64,000 nucleotides of DNA, taken from the NCBI GenBank assembly GCA_947457075.1, contig CANGUG010000012.1, forward strand, positions 1 to 64,000, in the 5' to 3' direction. The notes beneath the pieces are model-generated. The model saw only the letters and a program-made list of their open reading frames with translations, made no database searches and had not been told where the DNA came from. Below are positions 37,854 to 45,690 of this stretch, piece by piece; position 1 is the first letter of the stretch; each line of letters starts with the position of its first letter. The stretch comes from Bacteroidota bacterium. GTDB lineage: Bacteria; Bacteroidota; Bacteroidia; Chitinophagales; Chitinophagaceae. Both the position numbers and the translations under genes were made by a program.

Positions 37854-37975
37854 TACTTTAACAGGCCTTGCCGAAGGCAACGAGTGGAATATAATTTGAC
37901 AAACATTAAGCTAGCTTATGTTTGCAAATTATTTCCTACTCGTATCATTGCGAAGCAATGAGGCCTGTTGAAGTA
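37854..37975. repeat. 122-nt palindrome with hairpins within both arms
   Basis: The ends TACTTTAACAGGCCT (37854-37868) and AGGCCTGTTGAAGTA (37961-37975) pair almost fully. The centre AAACATTAAGCTAGCTTATGTTT is also palindromic. Between ends and centre each arm carries its own small stem with a GAA loop: TTGCC-GAA-GGCAA on the left and ATTGC-GAA-GCAAT on the right. The whole could form a cruciform or a four-way RNA structure. A REP- or MITE-type repeat is the simplest explanation. Confidence 0.75.
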
Positions 37976-37983
37976 GGGGCATA

Positions 37984-38013
37984 AAAAAAGCCAGTATTGC
38001 TACTGACTTTTTT
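37984..38013 (-). terminator. Terminator of the tRNA-Ser/tRNA-Pro transcript
   Basis: AAAAAAGCCAGTA pairs with TACTGACTTTTTT, with one mismatch, around TTGC. Read on the minus strand it ends in a T run, 2 nt after the tRNA-Pro 3' end. Confidence 0.8.
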
Positions 38014-38014
38014 G

Positions 38015-38088
<74 letters not shown>

Positions 38089-38160
38089 TTCCATTATAAC
38101 TTTCGTTATAAATATTTTTACTGGTATGCAATTAAAATCCAAAAGAACTATTCAAAAGTG

Positions 38161-38249
38161 CGGAGAGGAAGGGATTCGAACCCTTGGTACAGTTTAACCC
38201 GTACGGCAGTTTAGCAAACTACTGATTTCAGCCACTCATCCACCTCTCC
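38161..38249 (-). tRNA. tRNA-Ser (GCU)
   Basis: The 89-nt gene has acceptor stem GGAGAGG/CCTCTCC with discriminator G, a long variable arm (GTACGGGTTAAACTGTAC) as expected for class II serine tRNAs, anticodon loop TTGCTAA (anticodon GCU), and a T-arm with GGTTCGAATCC. The 3' CCA is not encoded. The gap to tRNA-Pro is 72 nt. Confidence 0.96.
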
Positions 38250-38309
38250 TCCGAAACCTCATTCGAGGGGTGCAAAAATAAGCAGGGTTTCTTTAAATTC
38301 CTAAAAAAA

Positions 38310-38343
38310 GACCGGAATAAACTAAATAAAGTTCATTCCGGTC
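38310..38343 (-). terminator. Intrinsic terminator after dnaA
   Basis: GACCGGAAT (38310-38318) pairs with ATTCCGGTC (38335-38343). On the minus strand it is followed immediately by a run of seven T residues, 44 nt past the dnaA stop. Confidence 0.88.
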
Positions 38344-38386
38344 CAATATATTTTTAAAGTAGTGCTTTAAATTGACAATAGGGCTT

Positions 38387-39814
38387 TTACATTGCCGCCA
38401 ACTGTACTTTTTGCGTTAGCTCCATTACATTTTCTCTAAACATGGAATCGGTATCCATTAAATCCTTCACCGTTTGACAAGAGTGTATTACTGTAGTATG
38501 GTCACGACCTCCAAAGTGCTCACCAATCGTTTTTAAAGAGTTTTTAGTGAACGCTTTAGCCAGGAACATGGTAATTTGACGGGCTTGTACAATTTCACGC
38601 TTACGTGTTTTTTGTAACAATTTATCGTAAGGCACTTCAAAGAATTCACAAACCATTTTTTGAATCGCATCAATCGTAATTTCCTTGCTACTTGTTTTCA
38701 CAAAATTGCGGAGTACTTTCTTCGCTAATTCAACGTCAATCTCTTTCTTATTCAAGGAAGACTGTGCTAATAAGGATATTAACGCGCCTTCTAATTCTCT
38801 TACATTGGTATTGATATTATAGGCCACATACTTCACCACTTCCTTAGGCATTTCTAAACCATCTGCCTTCATCTTCTTTTCTAATATCTCAATACGCGTT
38901 TCATAGTCTGGTACTTGGATGTCCGCACTCAAACCCCAACGGAAACGGCTTAATAAACGCTCTTGTAATCCTTCCAAATCCTTAGGTGCTTTATCCGATG
39001 TCAACACCAACTGCTTTCCACTTTGGTGTAAGTGATTGAAGATGGCGAAAAAGGCATCCTGAGACTTCTCGGCTCTGTTAAAGAACTGCACATCATCAAT
39101 AATCAACACATCAATCAATTGATAGAAGTGAATGAAATCGTTAATGGCATTATTGCGACTATGATCTTGGAATTGATTGATGAACTTTTCTGAACTCACA
39201 TATAAAACCACTTTATTGGGATGAATGCGTTTAACATCATTTCCAATAGCTTGTGCTAAGTGTGTTTTACCTAAACCTACCCCACCATAAATCACTAATG
39301 GGTTAAATGAGTTCGCCCCTGGCTTTTCAGCTACTGTTTTACCAGCACGGCGTGCTACTCTATTGCAGTCACCCTCTATAAATGAATCGAAAGTGTAATT
39401 ATGATTTAATTGAGGATCAATTTGCATTTTCTTCAACCCAGGAATCACAAAAGGATTCTTCACCGGATTGTCAATCACCAACGGGAAATTCATCTCGTTG
39501 TTATTGTATGTTTTCATGCCACTTGCTGGCACGTCCATTGATCCTTTTTTGTTGTTACCGCTATCCACCATAATACGGTACTCTAATCTTGCCTCTTTTC
39601 CTAATTCACGCTTTAAAGTCTTTGCTAATAAATTAACATAGTGCTCTTCAATGTATTCATAAAAAAATTGGCTAGGCACCTGAATCATTAATACGTTGTC
39701 TTTTAAGTCAACGGGCTGAATTGGTTCAAACCATGTTTTAAAGTGTTGCCATTCGACAATATCTTTAATGATTTTTAAACAATTACTCCAAATTAATTCT
39801 GCGCTCTTAGCCAT
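38387..39814 (-). CDS. dnaA: Chromosomal replication initiator protein DnaA
   Basis: DnaA binds DnaA boxes and opens the origin. The 475-aa protein has domain I (SAELIWSNCLKIIKDIVEWQHFKTWF), a low-complexity linker (about residues 90-140), the AAA+ domain with Walker A GGVGLGKTH (Lys183) and Walker B VLIIDDVQFF, and C-terminal domain IV with the DnaA-box signature GGRDHTTVIHSCQTV. It ends in VQLAAM. It is divergent from the DUF3127 gene; dnaN and other usual origin neighbours are absent, so this may not be the origin itself. Confidence 0.98.
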   Translation of the reverse strand: MAKSAELIWSNCLKIIKDIVEWQHFKTWFEPIQPVDLKDNVLMIQVPSQFFYEYIEEHYVNLLAKTLKRELGKEARLEYRIMVDSGNNKKGSMDVPASGMKTYNNNEMNFPLVIDNPVKNPFVIPGLKKMQIDPQLNHNYTFDSFIEGDCNRVARRAGKTVAEKPGANSFNPLVIYGGVGLGKTHLAQAIGNDVKRIHPNKVVLYVSSEKFINQFQDHSRNNAINDFIHFYQLIDVLIIDDVQFFNRAEKSQDAFFAIFNHLHQSGKQLVLTSDKAPKDLEGLQERLLSRFRWGLSADIQVPDYETRIEILEKKMKADGLEMPKEVVKYVAYNINTNVRELEGALISLLAQSSLNKKEIDVELAKKVLRNFVKTSSKEITIDAIQKMVCEFFEVPYDKLLQKTRKREIVQARQITMFLAKAFTKNSLKTIGEHFGGRDHTTVIHSCQTVKDLMDTDSMFRENVMELTQKVQLAAM

Positions 39815-40144
39815 TTTACTTACAAACCCTTTATATAGTGAAACAAGATTATTCTATCCTAGTCTGATATTATCGAATTGTTAATCAGAATGCGAATATT
39901 CAAAACAATTGTTGAAAAAAAAACTTTTTTATTTGGTTTTTTTTACATGTCCGAAAAACACTCCTTTTAATGCCTATTTCTATAAATTATCAGGCGTTCA
40001 AGATAAAGTAATTTCTAATAAAATGATACTTTATCCACTTTTTTTTCATTATTTTTTTTGATAAAACGAATGACTATTTGCTTTTTAAGGCAGACCCTCC
40101 ATGTTTTCCGCTTTTACCCTACCTTTACCAACTTAATTACAACT
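39815..40144. other. AT-rich region between dnaA and the DUF3127 gene
   Basis: This 330-nt stretch is very AT-rich with poly-A and poly-T runs. It contains one DnaA-box-like 9-mer, TTATCCACT (40031-40039), one base off TTATCCACA. No cluster of boxes, no tandem AT-rich 13-mers and no ORF were found, so an origin is not supported. It presumably holds the two divergent promoters and possibly DnaA autoregulation. Confidence 0.4.
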
Positions 40145-40516
40145 ATGAGCTACGAATTAACCGGTAAATTAATTGCCAAATACGACACCGTACAAAGAAA
40201 GGAAACCTTTAAGACAAGAGAATTTGTCATCGAAAAATCAGACGATATTAATGGTAAAATGATTACCAACTATGTAAAGTTTCAATGTGTACAAGACAGG
40301 ACCAGCATGCCTGATCGCTTTAACCTTGGCGATACCGTTAAAGTACTCTTTAATATCAAAGGTTCTAAATGGAATAAGGACGGCAAGGATAATTATATAA
40401 CTAATTTAGATGCTTGGCGTATGGAAGCGGTTTCATTAGGCGGAGACACTGCCCCTTCTGATAATGCTTACTTTGATATGCCTCCAGGTGAATCAGGTGA
40501 CGATTTACCTTTTTAA
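40145..40516 (+). CDS. DUF3127 protein with an SSB-like acidic C-terminal tip
   Basis: The ATG at 40145 (MSYELTGKLIAKYD) is chosen over a TTG 29 codons upstream, giving 123 aa. The body matches DUF3127: FKTREFVIE, NYVKFQCVQDR, FNLGDTVKVLFNIKGSKW and NYITNLDAWRME, predicted to be an OB-like beta barrel. The C-terminus is acidic and ends in GDDLPF, closely resembling the SSB tip (DDDIPF/DDLPF) that recruits replication and repair partners. It is divergent from dnaA. A single-stranded-DNA-related role is plausible but inferred. Confidence 0.86.
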   Translation: MSYELTGKLIAKYDTVQRKETFKTREFVIEKSDDINGKMITNYVKFQCVQDRTSMPDRFNLGDTVKVLFNIKGSKWNKDGKDNYITNLDAWRMEAVSLGGDTAPSDNAYFDMPPGESGDDLPF

Positions 40517-40588
40517 GGAAAATCAATTAAAGCCGGTAAAAGCTTAAACAAAAAATAAAGGCATTTTTTTAGGATAAACACCTAACCC

Positions 40589-42196
40589 ATGCAAAAGAAT
40601 ATACAACTAAGGGTGAAGCCCGAAGAGGCAGCCAATGCAAGCACCCTTATTTCCATTTTAGCCCAAGCCATTGGGCAGGAACCAACTGCTATTTCGGGAT
40701 ACCATATTCTCAAACAGTCCATCGATGCAAGAAGCCGCCAACAGGTTTGGATCAACCTGACTGTTTTGGCATTTGTCAACGAGTCTCCAAGCAATCGTTT
40801 TGAAGAGACAATTATATTTCCAACAGTGCCCACTAATGCCAAAGAAGTCATCATTATTGGGGCTGGACCAGCTGGTCTTTTTGCTGCGTTGGAATGTATC
40901 CAATTAGGCATACGACCCATTGTACTTGAAAGAGGCAAGGACGTACGTGCAAGGCGTCGTGATTTAGCCAAATTAAATAAGGAAGGCATTGTGAACCCCG
41001 AGAGTAATTATTGTTTTGGGGAAGGAGGTGCAGGCACATACAGTGATGGTAAATTATATACCCGAAGTAATAAGCGTGGTAGTATAGATAAGATTCTTAG
41101 ATTGTTTTATCAATTTGGGGCAGATGAACGCATTTTATATGAAGCACACCCTCATATTGGCACCAATAAACTTCCCCATATTATCACTGCCATGCGGGAG
41201 CAAATTGAGTTAAGTGGAGGGAAAGTATTATTTGAAAAAAAATTAGTCGATCTGGTTATTGAAAACGGAGTAATCAAAGAGACCATTACCGCCGACGGCG
41301 ATCGCTTCCCAACCCAAGCCCTTATCTTGGCAACAGGCCATTCAGCCAGAGATATTTTTGTTCTCCTTAAGGAAAAGGGCATATTCATTGAGGCCAAGCC
41401 CTTTGCCCTTGGGGTAAGGGTTGAACATCCTCAAACCATTATTGACGGCATACAATACCATTGTGCCCTTCGAGGCCCCCATTTACCCCCCGCCTCCTAT
41501 AGTTTGGTGGAACAGGTGAGTGAGCGGGGCGTATTTAGTTTTTGTATGTGTCCAGGTGGCATCATTGCACCTGCAGCTACCGCCCCGGGTGAAATAGTGG
41601 TAAATGGTTGGAGCCCAAGCAAAAGGGACAATGCCTTTGCCAATAGCGGCATGGTGGTTCAGATTGACCTAGCCACCGCAGCTGAATTTTTGGTAAAACA
41701 TCAAAAAAACAATCCTTTAATAAATAAAAGTATTAATTTAAGTGACCCACTACTATTACTTGATTTTCAGCAATATATAGAAAATAAATCATTTGAATTT
41801 GGAGGGGGTGGTCAAGTAGCCCCCGCATCGAGATTGGTGGATTTTTGTACCAATAAAACTTCATCCAATTTGCCCTCTGCCAGCTACCTCCCCGGACTAC
41901 AATCCGCTAACTTGGCCGAGGTATTGCCTGGCTTTGTACACCATACCTTACAGGCTGGCTTCAAGGCATTTGGTAAAAAAATGAAGGGATACTATACCAA
42001 TGATGCCATTGTGGTTGCAACAGAAAGTAGGACTTCTTCCCCAGTTAGGATACCAAGGGATGCAGCCAGCTGCCAACATCCTCAAATCAGCAACCTTTAC
42101 CCCTGTGGGGAAGGTGCAGGTTATGCAGGGGGCATTGTAAGTGCTGCCATGGACGGCCAAAAATTAGCCAATGCCATTGCCCTTCAACTTGCCTAA
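40589..42196 (+). CDS. FAD-dependent oxidoreductase (COG2509-type)
   Basis: The 535-aa product has an N-terminal extension of about 85 residues, then the FAD-binding motif VIIIGAGPAGLFAALE and VLERGKDV, and the family-typical NYCFGEGGAGTYSDGKLYTRS. It continues with LATGHSARDIF and FALGVRVEHPQ, then FSFCMCPGGIIAPAAT and finally YPCGEGAGYAGGIVSAAMDG. This is the FAD-utilising dehydrogenase family COG2509, whose reaction is not firmly known. No signal peptide is present, so it is cytosolic. It is 72 nt after the DUF3127 gene and is followed by a bidirectional terminator. Confidence 0.9.
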   Translation: MQKNIQLRVKPEEAANASTLISILAQAIGQEPTAISGYHILKQSIDARSRQQVWINLTVLAFVNESPSNRFEETIIFPTVPTNAKEVIIIGAGPAGLFAALECIQLGIRPIVLERGKDVRARRRDLAKLNKEGIVNPESNYCFGEGGAGTYSDGKLYTRSNKRGSIDKILRLFYQFGADERILYEAHPHIGTNKLPHIITAMREQIELSGGKVLFEKKLVDLVIENGVIKETITADGDRFPTQALILATGHSARDIFVLLKEKGIFIEAKPFALGVRVEHPQTIIDGIQYHCALRGPHLPPASYSLVEQVSERGVFSFCMCPGGIIAPAATAPGEIVVNGWSPSKRDNAFANSGMVVQIDLATAAEFLVKHQKNNPLINKSINLSDPLLLLDFQQYIENKSFEFGGGGQVAPASRLVDFCTNKTSSNLPSASYLPGLQSANLAEVLPGFVHHTLQAGFKAFGKKMKGYYTNDAIVVATESRTSSPVRIPRDAASCQHPQISNLYPCGEGAGYAGGIVSAAMDGQKLANAIALQLA

Positions 42197-42234
42197 TTCA
42201 ATAAATATTTGCTCCTTTGCTTAAACCCCATTAA

Positions 42235-42264
42235 AAAAGGCGACCCTTACAGAATCGCCTTTTT
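42235..42264. terminator. Bidirectional intrinsic terminator
   Basis: AAAAAGGCGA pairs with TCGCCTTTT around a loop, with A- and T-tracts on both sides. It sits between the convergent flavoprotein and nuclease genes and can end both. Confidence 0.85.
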
Positions 42265-42292
42265 CACTATTTTTAGCTCAAATCTAGTTGGA

Positions 42293-43273
42293 TTAATCCT
42301 GAGATTTCACTTTTTTTGAAATCAATAATCCATTGTTTATCAGTTTGTTAGATTTGTATGATTCTAATTCTTTATTAAGCTGCTCATTGCCTCCTCTAGT
42401 CGTTTCTAAATTAGGTTTGCCGGCATTCACCCAGGCGGTGTACCAAAAGTCGGCTATTAAATTAGCGGCAGCGATCAACTGCAAATTAACCGACGATCCC
42501 AATTCCTTAGCATAGGCTTCTGCAAACTCTTTGGTATAAACTTTAGTTTCCTTCCCATAACGCATTTGGGTTTTATACTTAGTTTCCGGCGTGAACTTAG
42601 CTGTTACTACACGCTCTTTTGCCAACATTTCAGGCAGTAAAGCATTGGCCTTTCTAATATCCTTCCACAATGCTTCGGCTGGTCGTTTCAAATAAACGGC
42701 GGTGTGCTTGTTATATAATTGATATTGGTCCAAAGTCAATTCAGGAAGATAAGATTCCCATAAACTATGCAACCCTTTCTGTCCCGTAAGCTGACCATCA
42801 TAATTGGATGTGGTGTGCAAAGGCACATGTAAATCCCCAATATAGTGCCCTAAATCCGCTGCATAAAACAGGATACTGTCCTTGTTTTTTAACTTAAATG
42901 CCTTGGTTAACAAATCCAATTGAATCATTGCATTATAAGGCCCCCAGCCATATTTCTTTAGTGAATCGGCAGTATATTTTTTTACTGCGGCATCCCAATC
43001 CATAGGCATTTCGTTAATGGCATTGTCCCCAAATTTATCGATATCAATAAAGTGCTTGGTATCCTCGGTTTTATCGGTATTTCTTCGAATATCTGGTCTT
43101 GTCGATTGCTCCACTAAATAAGCCATTTCATTGTGAAAATAAGTTTGCAATGGCGCAGGTAAATTATAAATAGCCAATTGGTGAATGGTACGATGTACCA
43201 AAAATCCCCAACTACTTAGGCCAATCATAGCCAATAAAATACCAATTTGGAAGAAATACTTACGCTTGAACAT
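42293..43273 (-). CDS. S1/P1 nuclease-family (zinc phospholipase C-like) protein
   Basis: The 326-aa product has a signal peptide (IGILLAMIGLSS), and the mature chain seems to begin with Trp22-Gly, as in S1/P1 nucleases where the N-terminal Trp binds zinc. Other metal ligands are visible as His27 or His31 (HRTIH), TKHFIDID, and the run AADLGHYIGDLHVPLHTT...LHSLWE, close to the family's H-x-x-D-x-H-x-P-x-H and H-x-x-W patterns. These enzymes cleave RNA and single-stranded DNA or phospholipids. Predicted periplasmic or secreted. Confidence 0.88.
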   Translation of the reverse strand: MFKRKYFFQIGILLAMIGLSSWGFLVHRTIHQLAIYNLPAPLQTYFHNEMAYLVEQSTRPDIRRNTDKTEDTKHFIDIDKFGDNAINEMPMDWDAAVKKYTADSLKKYGWGPYNAMIQLDLLTKAFKLKNKDSILFYAADLGHYIGDLHVPLHTTSNYDGQLTGQKGLHSLWESYLPELTLDQYQLYNKHTAVYLKRPAEALWKDIRKANALLPEMLAKERVVTAKFTPETKYKTQMRYGKETKVYTKEFAEAYAKELGSSVNLQLIAAANLIADFWYTAWVNAGKPNLETTRGGNEQLNKELESYKSNKLINNGLLISKKVKSQD

Positions 43274-43403
43274 AGTCTAAAAATTTAAACGAATATAGCC
43301 TATTATTCTTTTTTAAAACCTCCTGTCCCCTAAAATTGACCTTGGATAAATGAGGCCCATAGCCATTTATTTTAGCTATATATTTGAGTATAAATCTCCC
43401 CTT

Positions 43404-44336
43404 ATGGACCCATTATTAAGGCTCTCTCATTTAAAAAAATACTATGCCACGCAAAAAGCCGTGGATGATATCTCCTTTGACATTCAAAAAGGAAGCATAT
43501 TTGGATTATTAGGACCCAATGGTGCTGGTAAAACCACCTTACTAAGAATGATAACTGGAATTTTTTATCCTGACGGGGGGCAAATAAGCTTGGACGGGAA
43601 ACCATTCAATCCAATTGAAGATATCTCCAAAATTGGTTATATGCCTGAAGAGCGTGGTATGTATAAAAAAATGAAAATCGGAGAGCAGGCCCTTTACCTT
43701 GCTCAATTAAAAGGACTTTCTAAAGCTGAGGCCACTGAAAGAATCATTTATTGGTTCAAAAAATTGGAAATGGAAAGCTGGTGGAATAAAAAAGTGGAGG
43801 ACCTGAGTAAAGGAATGAGTCAAAAGCTTCAATTTGTCATTACCGTATTGCATGAACCCAAGCTTATTATTTTGGACGAACCCTTTAGCGGGCTGGATCC
43901 TTTAAATGCCAACTTAATTAAAGACGAAATTCATGGATTGGCAAAGAATGGAGCAACCATTATATTTAGTACCCATCGAATGGAACAGGTCGAAGAAATA
44001 TGTGATCATATTGTATTGGTGAATCTTGGTAAAAAAATACTAGACGGTACAGTTACAGATATCAAACAATTATACAAGGAAAATATATTCTCTATTGAAA
44101 CAAATCAATTGGAGCAAATTAATGACAACGCCCTATTCACAGTTGTTAGGAAGGAAAATAATAAGGTATTTGTGAAAATAAATGAGGGGTGCAATTCTAA
44201 TCAAGTGTTAACCCATTTAATTAACAACAATCATCCGATTGTAGCCTATAATGAACTTTTACCTTCTTTAAATGAAATATTTATAAAGTTGGTAGAATCG
44301 ACGCATGCTACTGCTAGGGCATTTCAAACTATTTAA
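43404..44336 (+). CDS. ABC transporter ATP-binding protein
   Basis: The start chosen is the ATG at 43404 (MDPLLRLSHLKKYY), giving 310 aa; the frame runs 18 codons further up but that part looks unrelated to the family. Walker A is LLGPNGAGKTTLLRM, the signature SKGMSQKLQF, Walker B LIILDEPFSGLDP, and the switch His is in FSTHRMEQVEE. A C-terminal DUF4162-like region follows (about residues 225-310). This is the NatA/Ccm-type ATPase. The next gene (16 nt on) is its permease; the transported substrate is unknown. Confidence 0.95.
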   Translation: MDPLLRLSHLKKYYATQKAVDDISFDIQKGSIFGLLGPNGAGKTTLLRMITGIFYPDGGQISLDGKPFNPIEDISKIGYMPEERGMYKKMKIGEQALYLAQLKGLSKAEATERIIYWFKKLEMESWWNKKVEDLSKGMSQKLQFVITVLHEPKLIILDEPFSGLDPLNANLIKDEIHGLAKNGATIIFSTHRMEQVEEICDHIVLVNLGKKILDGTVTDIKQLYKENIFSIETNQLEQINDNALFTVVRKENNKVFVKINEGCNSNQVLTHLINNNHPIVAYNELLPSLNEIFIKLVESTHATARAFQTI

Positions 44337-44352
44337 TTCATAAACTTATTAT

Positions 44353-45690
44353 ATGCACAAAATTTGGCTAATTATTCAAAGAGAATATACTACTAGGGTT
44401 AAAAATAAACGTTTTTTATTGGTAACTTTTTTAATGCCCCTACTTATTATTGCCCTTGTTTTTGGTAGCGCTTATTTGTCGGTGAGCGGAACCGAGCATC
44501 GTAAAATTGCGGTGATTGATCCAAATGGATTTATTAAATCCTCTCTTAAAAATACCAACCAAATTCAATTTGAATTCCCCGAAAAAGTGGACACTAGCAA
44601 CTATAATAGCAAGGGATATACCGATATTTTAATCCTCCCCAAATTTGATAGCAGTGCTAAAACAAATTATATTTTAAAATCTAAAAAGTCAATGGGCCTC
44701 ATGCTGCAAAACAGCATTAGTGAAAAAATCAACAATGCCATTGAAGACCAAATGTTACAGAAGGCAGGAATTAGCCAAAATATATTGGACTCCATACATA
44801 AAGCCTCCCAATATGCCGAATTGAAAGCGTATGAGGACAAAGGCAGTGCAAGCAAAGAAAGTAATGCTGGCCTGGCCATGGGAATTGGTTATGCAAGTGG
44901 TTTCTTAATTTATATTACCCTATTTATTTATGGTACCATGGTAATGCGTGGGGTGATGGAAGAAAAAACCAATCGAATCGCCGAAGTGATTATTAGTAGT
45001 GTGAAGCCTTTTGAACTAATGCTTGGAAAAATCATTGGCATTGGTGCAGTTGGGCTTACGCAGTTTGCATTATGGATAATTCTTATCACTAGTTTAACCA
45101 GCGTAGGCATGAGCTTTCTTCCCGACGATTTACAAAACCAAGTAACTGCTTTGCAACAAAACAATGGACAAATGGGACAAGCTGGGATGATGCAGGCAAG
45201 TGAATCCGCTATGCGCATTTACAATATGCAACATACCATTGCAACCGCTAACTGGCCTTTAATTATTGGATGTTTTATATTCTATTTCTTAGGGGGTTAT
45301 TTGTTTTATTCTGCTTTGTTTGCTGCAGTTGGCAGTGTCGTTAATGAAGATCCTCAGGATGCACAAAGCTTAATGTTTCCCATAACCATGCCCATTATTT
45401 TCTCCTACTTAATTACCAATATGGTCACCCAGAACCCCAATACCCCATTGGCTTTTTGGGCAAGTATTATTCCATTTAGCTCCCCAATGGTGATGATGGC
45501 TAGAATTGCCTATGGTGTACCCAATGCTGTTTCCTATTGGGAACTTGCTTTAAGTATGGCCCTATTAATTGGAGGCTTCTTATTTACTACTTGGTTAAGT
45601 GGTAAAATTTATAGAACAGGTATATTAATGTATGGCAAGAAAGTAAATTGGAAGACCATGTTTAAATGGGCATTTACAAAGCAATTCTAA
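44353..45690 (+). CDS. ABC transporter permease (NatB-like)
   Basis: The 445-aa product has an N-terminal helix (FLLVTFLMPLLIIALVFGSAYL), a large periplasmic domain (about residues 45-175), and then five or six helices (GFLIYITLFIYGTMVMRG, MLGKIIGIGAVGLTQF, FFYFLGGYLFYSALFAAVG, and others) with the conserved VMEEKTNRIAEVIISSVKPFELMLGK of the ABC2_membrane_3 family. It pairs with the ATPase just upstream. Its last 17 nt overlap the 3' end of the convergent sprA gene. Confidence 0.93.
   Translation: MHKIWLIIQREYTTRVKNKRFLLVTFLMPLLIIALVFGSAYLSVSGTEHRKIAVIDPNGFIKSSLKNTNQIQFEFPEKVDTSNYNSKGYTDILILPKFDSSAKTNYILKSKKSMGLMLQNSISEKINNAIEDQMLQKAGISQNILDSIHKASQYAELKAYEDKGSASKESNAGLAMGIGYASGFLIYITLFIYGTMVMRGVMEEKTNRIAEVIISSVKPFELMLGKIIGIGAVGLTQFALWIILITSLTSVGMSFLPDDLQNQVTALQQNNGQMGQAGMMQASESAMRIYNMQHTIATANWPLIIGCFIFYFLGGYLFYSALFAAVGSVVNEDPQDAQSLMFPITMPIIFSYLITNMVTQNPNTPLAFWASIIPFSSPMVMMARIAYGVPNAVSYWELALSMALLIGGFLFTTWLSGKIYRTGILMYGKKVNWKTMFKWAFTKQF

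Larger units (their letters stand above)
37680..38014. other. Structured intergenic region with a 122-nt palindrome
   Basis: No gene is seen between the pentapeptide-repeat gene and tRNA-Pro. The region contains a short hairpin GGAAGACTGTCTTCC (37821-37835), a long imperfect palindrome (37854-37975), and the tRNA terminator (37984-38013). The segment 37765-37800 is GC-richer than its surroundings and has CTCCCTTCGGTCGCTGATCC, of a kind often left by degraded mobile repeats; this last point is inference. Confidence 0.7.

Noticed and set aside
39815..40144. Chromosomal origin of replication beside dnaA
   Set aside because: Only one imperfect DnaA box was found, with no cluster, no unwinding repeats and no dnaN or other origin neighbours.
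43350..43403. Upstream start for the ABC ATPase
   Set aside because: The 18 extra residues do not fit the family N-terminus; MDPLLRLSHLKKYY at 43404 does.
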